The notes under the pieces were generated by a model. That model made no database searches. It was not told where the DNA came from and was given only the letters and a program-made list of their open reading frames with translations. From NCBI RefSeq assembly GCF_050262165.1, contig NZ_CP189844.1: a stretch of DNA of 64,000 nt; one strand, written 5' to 3'. The stretch is from Parvimonas sp015257355 (GTDB taxonomy: Bacteria; Bacillota; Clostridia; Tissierellales; Peptoniphilaceae). Position numbers and translations under genes: made by a program. Of the stretch, positions 34,558-42,725 are shown one piece after another; positions within the stretch are counted from its first letter, which is position 1, and each line of letters begins with the position of its first letter.

Positions 34558-35718
34558 ATGTCTGATATAAAAAAAGTAATTGGTAATGTTTTTGAAGAAA
34601 TTGCTACTGGTTTAGAAACTGGTGCTTTTACATCAAGACCAAGAATTGCTGTTACAACTTTAGGCAGTGAACACGGATTGGAAAATGTCGTTAAGGGTGC
34701 TGAATTAGCTCAATCAAGAGATAAAAGTGTTGAATATTGTATAATAGGACCAGAAGTAAAAACTTCATTAAAACAATATGTTGTTGCTAATGATGAAGAA
34801 GGTTATAAAGTAATGGAATCACTTTTAGATAGTGGAGAAATTGATGGTTGTGTAACTATGCATTATAGTTTCCCAATCGGAGTATCTACTGTTGGTAGAG
34901 TTGTAACACCTGCTGCTGCTAAAGAAATGATTATTGCAACAACAACAGGAACATCCTCTGCACATAGAGTAGAAGGTATGGTAAAAAATGGTATCTATGG
35001 TATTATTGTTGCTAAAGCTTTAGGTATTGAAAATCCTACAGTTGGTATTTTAAATCTAGATAATGCCGTTTCTGTTGAAAGAGCATTTAAAGAATTAAAA
35101 GATAATGGCTATGATATAAACTTTGCTGAATCAAATAGATCTGACGGTGGAGTGTTAATGAGAGGAAATGACTTATTACAAGGTGTTCCAGATGTTATGG
35201 TTAATGACACATTAACTGGTAACCTACTAATGAAAGTATTCTCTTCATATACCACTGGTGGAAGCTTTGAAGCTATGGGTTATGGTTATGGTCCTGGAAT
35301 AGGTGAAGGATATGATAGATTAGTACTAATTATATCTAGAGCATCTGGTTTCCCTGTAATCGCTAATGCTATGAGATATGCAGGCCAATTAGTAAAAGGA
35401 AATATCAAAGAAGTTTCTAAAAAAGAATTTGAAAAAGCAAATAAAGCTGGTCTTAAAGCTATTTTAGAAAAAATTACTTCAGCTGGAGCTAAAAAAGCAG
35501 AACCAGAAGAAGATATTAAATGTCCTGCAGAAGAACAAGCTACTGCTACAATTGGTGGTATTGATATTCTTGAACTTGAAGATGCTAAGGTTGCTTTATG
35601 GAAAAATAATATTTTTGCAAAAACTGGAATGGGATGTACTGGACCAGTTATCATGGTAAATGATGCAAATCTTGAAAAATCTAAAGAAATCTTAACAAAA
35701 GAAGGATATATTTCTTAA
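34558..35718 (+). CDS. grdD: Glycine reductase component C, alpha subunit
   Basis: 386 residues from ATG 34558, preceded by AGAGGTGATTTA; the frame is open back into grdC but the family starts MSDIKKVIGNVFEEIA. It resembles phosphate acyltransferases (PlsX/FabH-partner). The acetyl-carrying Cys is in KTGMGCTGPVIMVN near residue 360. It releases acetyl phosphate, from which acetate kinase can make ATP. An acidic/lysine-rich linker (GAKKAEPEEDIKCPAEE) precedes the last domain. A terminator follows. Confidence 0.94.
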   Translation: MSDIKKVIGNVFEEIATGLETGAFTSRPRIAVTTLGSEHGLENVVKGAELAQSRDKSVEYCIIGPEVKTSLKQYVVANDEEGYKVMESLLDSGEIDGCVTMHYSFPIGVSTVGRVVTPAAAKEMIIATTTGTSSAHRVEGMVKNGIYGIIVAKALGIENPTVGILNLDNAVSVERAFKELKDNGYDINFAESNRSDGGVLMRGNDLLQGVPDVMVNDTLTGNLLMKVFSSYTTGGSFEAMGYGYGPGIGEGYDRLVLIISRASGFPVIANAMRYAGQLVKGNIKEVSKKEFEKANKAGLKAILEKITSAGAKKAEPEEDIKCPAEEQATATIGGIDILELEDAKVALWKNNIFAKTGMGCTGPVIMVNDANLEKSKEILTKEGYIS

Positions 35719-35728
35719 TATTAAATTT

Positions 35729-35755
35729 AAAGAGAGCTTTTAGCTCTCTTTTTGT
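35729..35755 (+). terminator. Terminator after grdD
   Basis: AAGAGAGCT, loop TTT, AGCTCTCTT, then TTTG and T-rich sequence (35730-35754). Confidence 0.88.
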
Positions 35756-35781
35756 TTGAAAATATAGAAAAGTGGTATAAT
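35752..35781 (+). promoter_or_regulatory. Likely peroxiredoxin promoter
   Basis: TTGTTT (35752-35757), 18-base spacer, TATAAT (35776-35781). Confidence 0.5.
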
Positions 35782-35822
35782 TATAATGTCTTAGTAAAAA
35801 GGCAAAAATAGGAGGTATTAAT

Positions 35823-36386
35823 ATGAGTTTAATCGGAAAGAAAATTGAAGAATTTGATGTTCCAGCATATTATGATGGAGATCTAATAAGAGTATCAAAC
35901 AAAGATTTAGAAGGAAAATGGAGTGTATTATTCTTCTACCCAGGAGATTTTACATTTGTATGTCCAACAGAATTAGAAGACTTAGCTTTAAGCTATGATA
36001 AATTTAAAGAAATTGGTTGTGAAATTTATTCAGTATCTACTGATTCTGAATTCGTTCATAAGGCTTGGTGGGACGCTTCTGAAACAATCAGAAAAATTCA
36101 GTATCCAATGATTTCAGATAGAGCTTTAGCTCTTTCAGAACAATTTGGTGTTTTAATTGAAGGAGAAGGTCAAGCATTAAGAGGCACATTCGTTGTTAAC
36201 CCTCAAGGTGAAATTGTTCTTTATGAAGTAAATGCTAATGGAATTGGAAGAAATGCTAAAGAATTATTAAGAAAAGTTCAAGCGGCGCAATTCGTAGCTA
36301 AACATGGAGATAAAGTATGTCCTGCAAGATGGGAACCAGGTGATGAAACTTTAACACCAGGATTAGACTTAGTTGGTAAAATCTAA
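35823..36386 (+). CDS. ahpC: Typical 2-Cys peroxiredoxin, AhpC type
   Basis: 187 residues. Peroxidatic Cys47 in DFTFVCPTE and resolving Cys166 in DKVCPARW, with the AhpC-like WWDASETIRKIQYPMISD and GTFVVNPQGEI. It reduces peroxides in the cytosol. The usual partner ahpF is absent from the neighbourhood; the nearby TrxB-like reductase may recycle it, as proposed for anaerobes, but that is inference. The active-site residue is Cys, not Sec, although the organism makes selenoproteins. Strong AGGAGG site and its own terminator. Confidence 0.94.
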   Translation: MSLIGKKIEEFDVPAYYDGDLIRVSNKDLEGKWSVLFFYPGDFTFVCPTELEDLALSYDKFKEIGCEIYSVSTDSEFVHKAWWDASETIRKIQYPMISDRALALSEQFGVLIEGEGQALRGTFVVNPQGEIVLYEVNANGIGRNAKELLRKVQAAQFVAKHGDKVCPARWEPGDETLTPGLDLVGKI

Positions 36387-36400
36387 TTAAAAATTTATTT

Positions 36401-36428
36401 AGACCAGAATATTTTCTGGTCTTTTTTT
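36401..36428 (+). terminator. Terminator after ahpC
   Basis: AGACCAGAA (36401-36409), loop TATT, TTCTGGTCT (36414-36422), then six T. Confidence 0.9.
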
Positions 36429-36429
36429 G

Positions 36430-36458
36430 TTGAAATTTAATTGTTTTCATGATATAAT
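36430..36458 (+). promoter_or_regulatory. valS promoter
   Basis: TTGAAA (36430-36435), 17-base spacer, TATAAT (36453-36458), directly after the ahpC terminator and just upstream of the T-box leader. Confidence 0.78.
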
Positions 36459-36479
36459 ATATCTAATATTTTGTATAAT

Positions 36480-36695
36480 AAAAAAATTGAATATGAGCAT
36501 ATAAAAGAGGAGTAGTTTAAAAGAAATTTTTAGAGAGAATTTATTTGGTGAAAAAATTCATTTTCTTTTTTATGAAGGTAGCTTTTTAGCTTTGAAAGAC
36601 GGGTAATTACGTTATAAATTAAGAGAGTCATTTTATGAAAATTAGGTGGTACCGCGATAACTTCGTCCTATAATTGGGATGAAGTTTTTTTATTT
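36480..36695 (+). ncRNA. T-box leader of valS, valine specifier GUA
   Basis: The conserved T-box TAGGTGGTACCGCG is at 36643-36656. Upstream, a stem I with AGTA near 36511, AGAGAG and the distal GGTG loop leads to a specifier region ATGAAGGTAGCT, where GTA (36578-36580) is a valine codon. Downstream, AACTTCGTCC (36659-36668) pairs with GGATGAAGTT (36677-36687) and a T-run to form the terminator; the T-box would pair with its 5' side to make the antiterminator. Uncharged tRNA-Val should therefore turn on valS. Confidence 0.92.
36659..36695 (+). terminator. Regulated terminator of the valS T-box
   Basis: AACTTCGTCC and GGATGAAGTT form a 10-bp stem with one G-U pair, followed by TTTTTTT. It competes with the T-box antiterminator. 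Confidence 0.88.
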
Positions 36696-36768
36696 AATAC
36701 ACTAATTTTTAAAAAATGTATTCATATAATAACAAATACTTATTTTATTATTATTTATAGGAGGTACT

Positions 36769-39396
36769 ATGAAAAATTTAGAAAAAACTTATAATCCAAA
36801 AGATTTTGAAAAGAAAATTTACAATAGTTGGTTAGAAGATAAAGATTTTGTAGCTGAAGTTAATCCAAATAAGACACCATATACAATTGTTATGCCACCA
36901 CCAAATGTAACAGGTAATTTGCATTTAGGTCATGCATTAAATAATACTATTCAAGATATTTTGATTCGTTGGAAAAGAATGAGTGGATATGAAGCACTTT
37001 GGGTTCCTGGTACTGATCACGCATCTATTTCAACAGAAGCTAAAGTTGTTGAAAAAATAAAAAATGATGGAAATTCTAAAGAAAAATTAGGAAGAGATGG
37101 ATTTTTAAAAGAAGCTTGGGATTGGACTGAAAAATATGGTGGAAACATAAAAAATCAACTTAAAACATTAGGAGTTTCTTGTGATTGGTCTAGAGATGCA
37201 TTTACATTAGATGAAAATCTATCTAAAGCAGTTGAAGAAGTATTTATAAAAATGTATAATGATGGTTTAATTTATAGAGGAGATAGAATTGTTAATTGGT
37301 GTTGTAATTGCGGTACTGCAATTTCAGATGCAGAAGTAGAACATATGGAGGAAGAAGGAAATTTTTATCATATAAAATACTTTTTTAAAGATAGTGATGA
37401 ATATTTAACAATTGCAACAACAAGACCTGAAACAATGTTAGGAGACTTGGCAGTTGCAGTACATCCAGATGATGATAGATATAAAGACAAAGTTGGTAAT
37501 ACTTTAATTTTACCAATTGTAAATAAGGAGATACCATTAATTGCAGATGAGTATGTGGATATGGAATTTGGAACTGGTTGTGTTAAAATAACTCCTTCCC
37601 ATGATCCAAATGACTTTGAAGTTGGAAATAGACATAATTTAGGACAAAAATTAATGATGGATTATGATGGAAAAATAGCAGAAGGATTTGGCAAATTTTC
37701 TGGTATGGATAGAAAAGAAGCTAGAAAAGAAATTGTAAAAGAATTAGAATCCCAAGGTTACCTAATAAAAATAGAACCACATAATCATGCAGTTGGACAT
37801 TGTGAAAGATGTAAAACTACTATAGAACCAATTATTTCAAAACAATGGTTTGTAAAAATGGAAGAATTAGCAAAACCAGCAAAACAAGCATATTTAGATG
37901 GGAAATTAAATATTATTCCTGAAAGATTTGGAAAAGTTTATATTAATTGGTTAGATAATATTAAAGATTGGTGTATTTCTCGTCAATTGTGGTGGGGTCA
38001 TAGACTTCCTGTATATTATTGCAAGGAAAGTGGAGATGTTGTAGTAAGTAGAACTGAACCAAAAGAAGATGGAAAAACTTTTGTTAGAGATGAAGATACA
38101 CTAGATACTTGGTTTTCTTCTGCATTATGGCCATTTTCAACTCTTGGATGGCCTAATGAAACATCTGACTTAGAATACTTTTTTCCAACAGAAACATTAG
38201 TTACGGGTTATGACATTCTATTTTTCTGGGTAATTAGAATGGTGTTTTCTAGTTTATATAATCTAAAAGAAGTACCGTTTAAAAATGTATATTTTACAGG
38301 ACTAATTAGAGATGAACTTGGTAGAAAAATGAGTAAGTCATTAGGTAATGGTATTGATCCGCTAGAAATTATAGATAAATATGGTGCGGATGCTTTAAGA
38401 TTTACATTAGTTGGAGGAAATACTCCAGGTAATGATATGAGATTCTATGAAAAGAGAGTAGAATCAAATAGAAATTTTGCAAATAAACTTTGGAATGCTT
38501 CAAGATTTGTACTAATGAATTTAAATGAAGATGAAATTTATGATATAGACTTTAATAAAATTGAAGTTGAGGATAAATGGATTTTAACAAGATTAAATAG
38601 AACAATTGAAGAATTATCTTTAAATTTATCTAAATTTGAATTTGGTTTAGCTTCAGCAAAAATTTATGATTTTATCTGGAATGAATTTTGTGATTGGTAT
38701 ATTGAATTTTCTAAAACACGATTATATGGTGATAATTTAGAAAATAAACTTGTTGCAAAGTCAGTATTAGTTTATGTATTAAATAATATTCTAAAATTAT
38801 TACATCCTTTCATGCCTTTTATTACTGAAGAAATATATTCTTTCTTACCAAATGTTAATGAAAAACTAATTAATGCAGAATTTCCAGTTTATGATAGAAA
38901 ATGTATATTTATTGAAGAAGAATTAGAAGTAGAAAATTTAATAGAAACAATAACTGCTATAAGAAATAAAAGAAGTGAAAAAAATATTCCTCCTTCAAAA
39001 AAATCTGATTTATTTTTTGTTTCAAATAATGAAGTAACAAAAAACTATACAGTAGAATTAGAACATCTATATAGATTTTTAGCTTCTTGTTCAAAAGTAA
39101 TCGTGATGGATAAAGATGAAGAAGTTGATAATTCAATGGTTGTAATATGTAATAATCAGAAAATTTATATTCCTTTAGATGGGTTAGTTGACTATGAAAA
39201 AGAACTTGAGAAATTGAATCAAGATTTACAAAAATATGAATCAGAAATTAAGAGGGCATCCTCAAAACTTTCTAATGAAAAATTTGTAAATAATGCTCCT
39301 GAAAAAGTTGTTAACGAGGAGAAAGAAAAACTAGAAAAATATAAAAATATTTATAATGAAATATTATCAAGTATTGAAAAAATTAAAAATAACTAA
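36769..39396 (+). CDS. valS: Valyl-tRNA synthetase
   Basis: 875 residues, class Ia. The HIGH motif appears as PPPNVTGNLHLGHALN near residue 45 and the KMSKS motif as LGRKMSKSLGNGIDP near 525. The editing (CP1) domain lies between, with IATTRPETMLGDLAVAVHPDD. The C-terminal coiled-coil arm is about residues 805-875 (LEKLNQDLQKYESEIKRA), typical of ValRS. Zinc-type CxxC pairs (CCNCGT and CERCKT) are present. It is controlled by the T-box just upstream. AGGAGG site. Confidence 0.97.
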   Translation: MKNLEKTYNPKDFEKKIYNSWLEDKDFVAEVNPNKTPYTIVMPPPNVTGNLHLGHALNNTIQDILIRWKRMSGYEALWVPGTDHASISTEAKVVEKIKNDGNSKEKLGRDGFLKEAWDWTEKYGGNIKNQLKTLGVSCDWSRDAFTLDENLSKAVEEVFIKMYNDGLIYRGDRIVNWCCNCGTAISDAEVEHMEEEGNFYHIKYFFKDSDEYLTIATTRPETMLGDLAVAVHPDDDRYKDKVGNTLILPIVNKEIPLIADEYVDMEFGTGCVKITPSHDPNDFEVGNRHNLGQKLMMDYDGKIAEGFGKFSGMDRKEARKEIVKELESQGYLIKIEPHNHAVGHCERCKTTIEPIISKQWFVKMEELAKPAKQAYLDGKLNIIPERFGKVYINWLDNIKDWCISRQLWWGHRLPVYYCKESGDVVVSRTEPKEDGKTFVRDEDTLDTWFSSALWPFSTLGWPNETSDLEYFFPTETLVTGYDILFFWVIRMVFSSLYNLKEVPFKNVYFTGLIRDELGRKMSKSLGNGIDPLEIIDKYGADALRFTLVGGNTPGNDMRFYEKRVESNRNFANKLWNASRFVLMNLNEDEIYDIDFNKIEVEDKWILTRLNRTIEELSLNLSKFEFGLASAKIYDFIWNEFCDWYIEFSKTRLYGDNLENKLVAKSVLVYVLNNILKLLHPFMPFITEEIYSFLPNVNEKLINAEFPVYDRKCIFIEEELEVENLIETITAIRNKRSEKNIPPSKKSDLFFVSNNEVTKNYTVELEHLYRFLASCSKVIVMDKDEEVDNSMVVICNNQKIYIPLDGLVDYEKELEKLNQDLQKYESEIKRASSKLSNEKFVNNAPEKVVNEEKEKLEKYKNIYNEILSSIEKIKNN

Positions 39397-39414
39397 GAAT
39401 AATTAGGTGATACT

Positions 39415-39606
39415 ATGAATGTTGATTTTAATGTTATATTTATGACTTTTTTAATTGTAATACTAGTTAGTATTCAATATACTTTAAATAAAATATTGAT
39501 TATTTTAAAAGAAATTAAAGATTCAGAGAAAAAGAAGTTAGACTTTGAAAAAAACAAAAAAATTGCAAAGGAGGATTATTTTGATGAACAAAAGAGAGGT
39601 TATTAG
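39415..39606 (+). CDS. Small single-pass membrane protein, unknown
   Basis: 63 residues. One hydrophobic helix (IFMTFLIVILVSIQYTL, about 8-24) followed by a strongly charged cytosolic tail (KEIKDSEKKKLDFEKNKKIAKEDY). It starts 18 bases after valS with GGTGAT upstream, and its last 23 bases overlap the start of hpt, whose AAAGGAGG ribosome site lies inside it. The overlap suggests a translated gene rather than spacer. I do not recognise a family. Confidence 0.6.
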   Translation: MNVDFNVIFMTFLIVILVSIQYTLNKILIILKEIKDSEKKKLDFEKNKKIAKEDYFDEQKRGY

Positions 39607-40105
39607 ATTTACAAGAGAAGAAATTTCTAATAGGATAAAAGAACTTGGTAAACAAATTTCAAAAGACTATTCTGGTAAAGAATTAGTTGCAATAGGTCTT
39701 TTAAGAGGAAGTTTCGTGTTTCTTGCTGATTTAGTTAGAGAAATTGATACTCCTATTGTAGTTGATTTTATAACAACTTCTTCTTATGAAGATGCTGAAA
39801 TATCTTCTGGAAAAGTTAATATTATTTCTGATTTAAGAGAAAATGTAGAAGGAAAAGATGTTCTTATAGTTGATGATATTATGGACTCTGGAAATACTTT
39901 AAAGAATATTAAAGAATATATTCAAAGTAAAAATCCTAGAAGTATAAAGACATGTGTTATGCTAGATAAGCCTAGTAGAAGACAAGTAGATATTACTCCT
40001 GATTATTTTGGTTATGAAATTGAAGACTGGTTTATAGTTGGATATGGATTAAATTATGGAAGTAAATATAGAAATATTCCATATATATTTTCATATGAGG
40101 ATTAA
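39584..40105 (+). CDS. hpt: Hypoxanthine phosphoribosyltransferase
   Basis: 173 residues from ATG 39584, nine bases after AAAGGAGG. The frame is open back to 39545 but MNKREVIRFTREEISNRIKELG is the expected N-terminus. The PRPP loop is VLIVDDIMDSGNTL near 96-109; other signatures are LLRGSFVFLADLVRE and VDFITTSSY. It salvages hypoxanthine or guanine using PRPP, the same metabolite that probably controls the pur operon. It is downstream of valS and the small membrane gene in one apparent unit. Confidence 0.94.
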   Translation: MNKREVIRFTREEISNRIKELGKQISKDYSGKELVAIGLLRGSFVFLADLVREIDTPIVVDFITTSSYEDAEISSGKVNIISDLRENVEGKDVLIVDDIMDSGNTLKNIKEYIQSKNPRSIKTCVMLDKPSRRQVDITPDYFGYEIEDWFIVGYGLNYGSKYRNIPYIFSYED

Positions 40106-40107
40106 TC

Positions 40108-40845
40108 ATGTACAATAGATTTTCTTATATTTATGATGATCTTATGAAAAGGCAAGTAGACTACGAACTACTTGCCTCTAATCTTATAAAAATTTGTCAA
40201 CAATATCAAATAGATGTAAAAAATGTATTAGAGTGTGGTATGGGAAGTGGAAACTTAACAGAAACTCTATTAAAAAGAGGATTTAATGTTGATGGTTTTG
40301 ATATTTCTGATGAAATGTTATCTATAGCATATAATAAATTAATAGATTATAAGAATGTAAATATTTTAAAAGGTGATATTAGAACTTTTGTAACTAGTAA
40401 AAAATATGATTTAATATGTTGTTTTTTTTTGATGTCTTAAATTATATAAAAACAATAGATGATATTGAGCTTTTTTTAAAAAATGCAAAAAAACAGATGA
40501 ATGAAAATTCTATTTTAATGTTTGATATTAATACAGAATATAAACTTAAAGAATACTTAGGAAATAATACTTTTGTATCCGAAGAAGAAGATTTTTTTTT
40601 ATGTTTGGAGAAACTATATCAAAAAAAATTACATTGATTTTGAAATTGATTTTTTTATAAAAAAATGAAAATAATACTTATGAAAAAATTAAAGAAAAAT
40701 TCAGAGACAATATATACACTCAGAAAATGATATTATTCAATTATTTGAAAAAAACGAATTGAAAATTTTGGATATTAAAGATTTTGAAACTTTCCAAAAT
40801 AAAGAAAAAACAACATATAGAACATTATATATATTAAAAATTTAA
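40108..40845 (+). pseudogene. Class I SAM methyltransferase, decayed by several frameshifts
   Basis: The first frame (40108-40440) encodes MYNRFSYIYDDLMKRQVDYELLA and the SAM-binding VLECGMGSGNLTETLLKRGFNVDGFDIS, typical of the small YqeM/CypM-type methyltransferases. It breaks at a T9 run (40422-40430); removing one T restores CCFFDVLNYIKTID. A second T9 run (40592-40600) again needs one T less. Further single-base indels are needed in the A-run near 40659-40665 and near 40705 to reach the natural end ...TYRTLYILKI at 40845. Four lesions, one outside a homopolymer, indicate true decay rather than sequencing error or simple phase variation. Confidence 0.82.
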
Positions 40846-40846
40846 T

Positions 40847-40875
40847 TTGACAAAATTATATAGTAAGTATATAAT
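40847..40875 (+). promoter_or_regulatory. Consensus promoter of DUF819 gene
   Basis: TTGACA (40847-40852), 17-base spacer, TATAAT (40870-40875): a perfect sigma-A promoter, starting two bases after the end of the methyltransferase remnant. Confidence 0.85.
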
Positions 40876-40923
40876 TAAAAAGGATGTGAAAAGCATTCCA
40901 TATATTTTTAAGGAGGTTTATAT

Positions 40924-42189
40924 ATGTTTTTTTTAACAGAAGAAGTGGCAAAACAACAATATTGGTCACTTATTAAAACAAATAATACATTGGTGTTATT
41001 AGCTATTTTATGTGCAATAGCTGCTTTCAGTATTTATCTAGAACAAACATACAGCTGGGCTGGTAAAGTAACTGGATGTATTATAGCATTAGCTTTTACA
41101 ATGGTTTTATCAAATGCAAAAATTATTCCTGCTGAAGACACTAAAGCCTATGATATTGTCTGGGGTTGGGTAGTACCGCTTGCAATTCCAATGCTTTTAT
41201 TTAAAGCAGATTTAAAGAAGGTATGGAAAGAATCAGGTAGAATAATTGGTATCTATTTACTTAGCGGTTTAGGTACTATTTTTGGAGCTTTTGTAGCCTT
41301 TTTCTTATTAAGAAGTTTTATTCCAGAACTTTATAAGTTAAGTGCAATGATGGTAGGAACTTATACAGGTGGTAGTATGAATTTAACTGCTATGTCAGAT
41401 GCTTTTCCTTTAAATGATAAAGGTTTACTCGGATCTGCAGTAGTAGCTGATAATCTATTTATGGGAATATATTTTGTTAGTTTAACAATAATACCTACAA
41501 TGAAGTTCTTTAGAAAACATTATACTCATCCTTATGAAGATGAAATGGAGAAATTAGGGAATGTTGGTGAAAACAAAGCAGCTCAATTCTGGGCCAAAAA
41601 GGATATTTCTTTATTAGATGTTGCAAAAGTTATTTCTATATCATTTGCAATAGTTGCGGTTTCTACAGAATTAGGTGGATTTATTTCTGGATTTAAGCCG
41701 GATACTAGTTCAATGGGAACAGGCTTAAAATTCTTGGTAGATTTATTATTTGGCTTAGTAGGTAGTAAATATCTATTAATGACTACTATTACTGTTATTT
41801 TAGCAACTTATACAAAGATTTTATCTAAAATTTCTGGTGCTGATGAAATAGGAACTTATTTGATTCACATATTTTTTGGTGCTATTGGTGCTCCAGCTTC
41901 TATAGAAATAATTCTTAAGAAAGCACCATGGTTATTAGTATTTTGTATAATTATTGTAGTTATTAATATGATTGTTTCTTTCATTTTTGGTAAAATTTTC
42001 AAATATTCAGTTGAAGAAATTTGTATAGCATCAAATGCTAATATTGGTGGACCTACAACTGCGGCAGCACTAGCTATTGCAAGAGGATGGAATCAATTAG
42101 TTGTACCAGGAATGTTAGTTGGTATTCTAGGATATGTTATCGGTAATTATTATGGTGTATTTATTGGTAATATATTAAAATTGTTTTAA
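40924..42189 (+). CDS. DUF819 family membrane protein (YjcL-like)
   Basis: 421 residues with about ten to eleven membrane segments. Recognisable DUF819 stretches: NTLVLLAILCAIAAFSIYLE, VVPLAIPMLLFKADLKKVWKESGR, MMVGTYTGGSMNLTAMSDAF, VVADNLFMGIYF and the closing ASNANIGGPTTAAALAIARGW. The duplicated GGS/GGPT regions in membrane segments are transporter-like. The substrate is not established; CPA/glutamate-carrier-like transport is suggested by fold only. Strong promoter and AAGGAGG site. Two bases separate it from the OsmC gene. Confidence 0.85.
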   Translation: MFFLTEEVAKQQYWSLIKTNNTLVLLAILCAIAAFSIYLEQTYSWAGKVTGCIIALAFTMVLSNAKIIPAEDTKAYDIVWGWVVPLAIPMLLFKADLKKVWKESGRIIGIYLLSGLGTIFGAFVAFFLLRSFIPELYKLSAMMVGTYTGGSMNLTAMSDAFPLNDKGLLGSAVVADNLFMGIYFVSLTIIPTMKFFRKHYTHPYEDEMEKLGNVGENKAAQFWAKKDISLLDVAKVISISFAIVAVSTELGGFISGFKPDTSSMGTGLKFLVDLLFGLVGSKYLLMTTITVILATYTKILSKISGADEIGTYLIHIFFGAIGAPASIEIILKKAPWLLVFCIIIVVINMIVSFIFGKIFKYSVEEICIASNANIGGPTTAAALAIARGWNQLVVPGMLVGILGYVIGNYYGVFIGNILKLF

Positions 42190-42191
42190 TT

Positions 42192-42617
42192 ATGATTTGT
42201 GCAATTAAATTAGAAAAAAATGGAGAAATGGTATTAACTAGTAATGGTCAAAAAATTATTACTGATAGTGTAAAATGTAAAGAATTAAATTCTGGTTTTA
42301 TGACTCCAGGAGCAATGTTTATGGGAGCACTAGCTGGTTGTAAGGTTTTAACTTTTATTAAAGCATCAAAGTATTATAATATTAATTTTGAAGATTTAAG
42401 TATAGAAATAGAAGCTGATGTAGTAAATACTGATTACATTGATGATACTCCATTTAGAAATCAAGAATATTCAGAAATTAGAACGAAGTACACTTTAAAA
42501 ACAGATGTTAATATAAGTGAAATTGAAAAAATAATTAATCTTGCAAGTAAATTTTGTACAGTAAATTTAGCTGTTGATAAAAATATTAAACAAGAACACT
42601 ATATTGAAATTATATAA
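42192..42617 (+). CDS. OsmC/Ohr-like protein
   Basis: 141 residues, OsmC fold. It has two conserved cysteines (ALAGCKVLTFIKA, about 50, and ASKFCTVNLAV, about 118), as in peroxide-reducing OsmC-family proteins. GFMTPGAMFMGALAGC is the family's first-cysteine helix. It is translated from ATG 42192 two bases after the DUF819 stop with no clear ribosome site, so coupling is likely. Peroxidase function is inferred. A terminator follows. Confidence 0.82.
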   Translation: MICAIKLEKNGEMVLTSNGQKIITDSVKCKELNSGFMTPGAMFMGALAGCKVLTFIKASKYYNINFEDLSIEIEADVVNTDYIDDTPFRNQEYSEIRTKYTLKTDVNISEIEKIINLASKFCTVNLAVDKNIKQEHYIEII

Positions 42618-42621
42618 AAAT

Positions 42622-42655
42622 AAAAATCACGGATTTCATATTCGTGATTTTTTTG
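42622..42655 (+). terminator. Terminator after OsmC gene
   Basis: AAATCACG (42624-42631) pairs with CGTGATTT (42643-42650) around an 11-base loop, then T5. Confidence 0.85.
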
Positions 42656-42669
42656 TTTTATTTATTATC

Positions 42670-42698
42670 TTTACAATAACTGCTATAAATGGTATAAT
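42670..42698 (+). promoter_or_regulatory. Promoter of surface-protein gene
   Basis: TTTACA (42670-42675), 17-base spacer, TATAAT (42693-42698). Confidence 0.78.
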
Positions 42699-42725
42699 TA
42701 CACATATTAGTAGTTGGAGGAGAAT

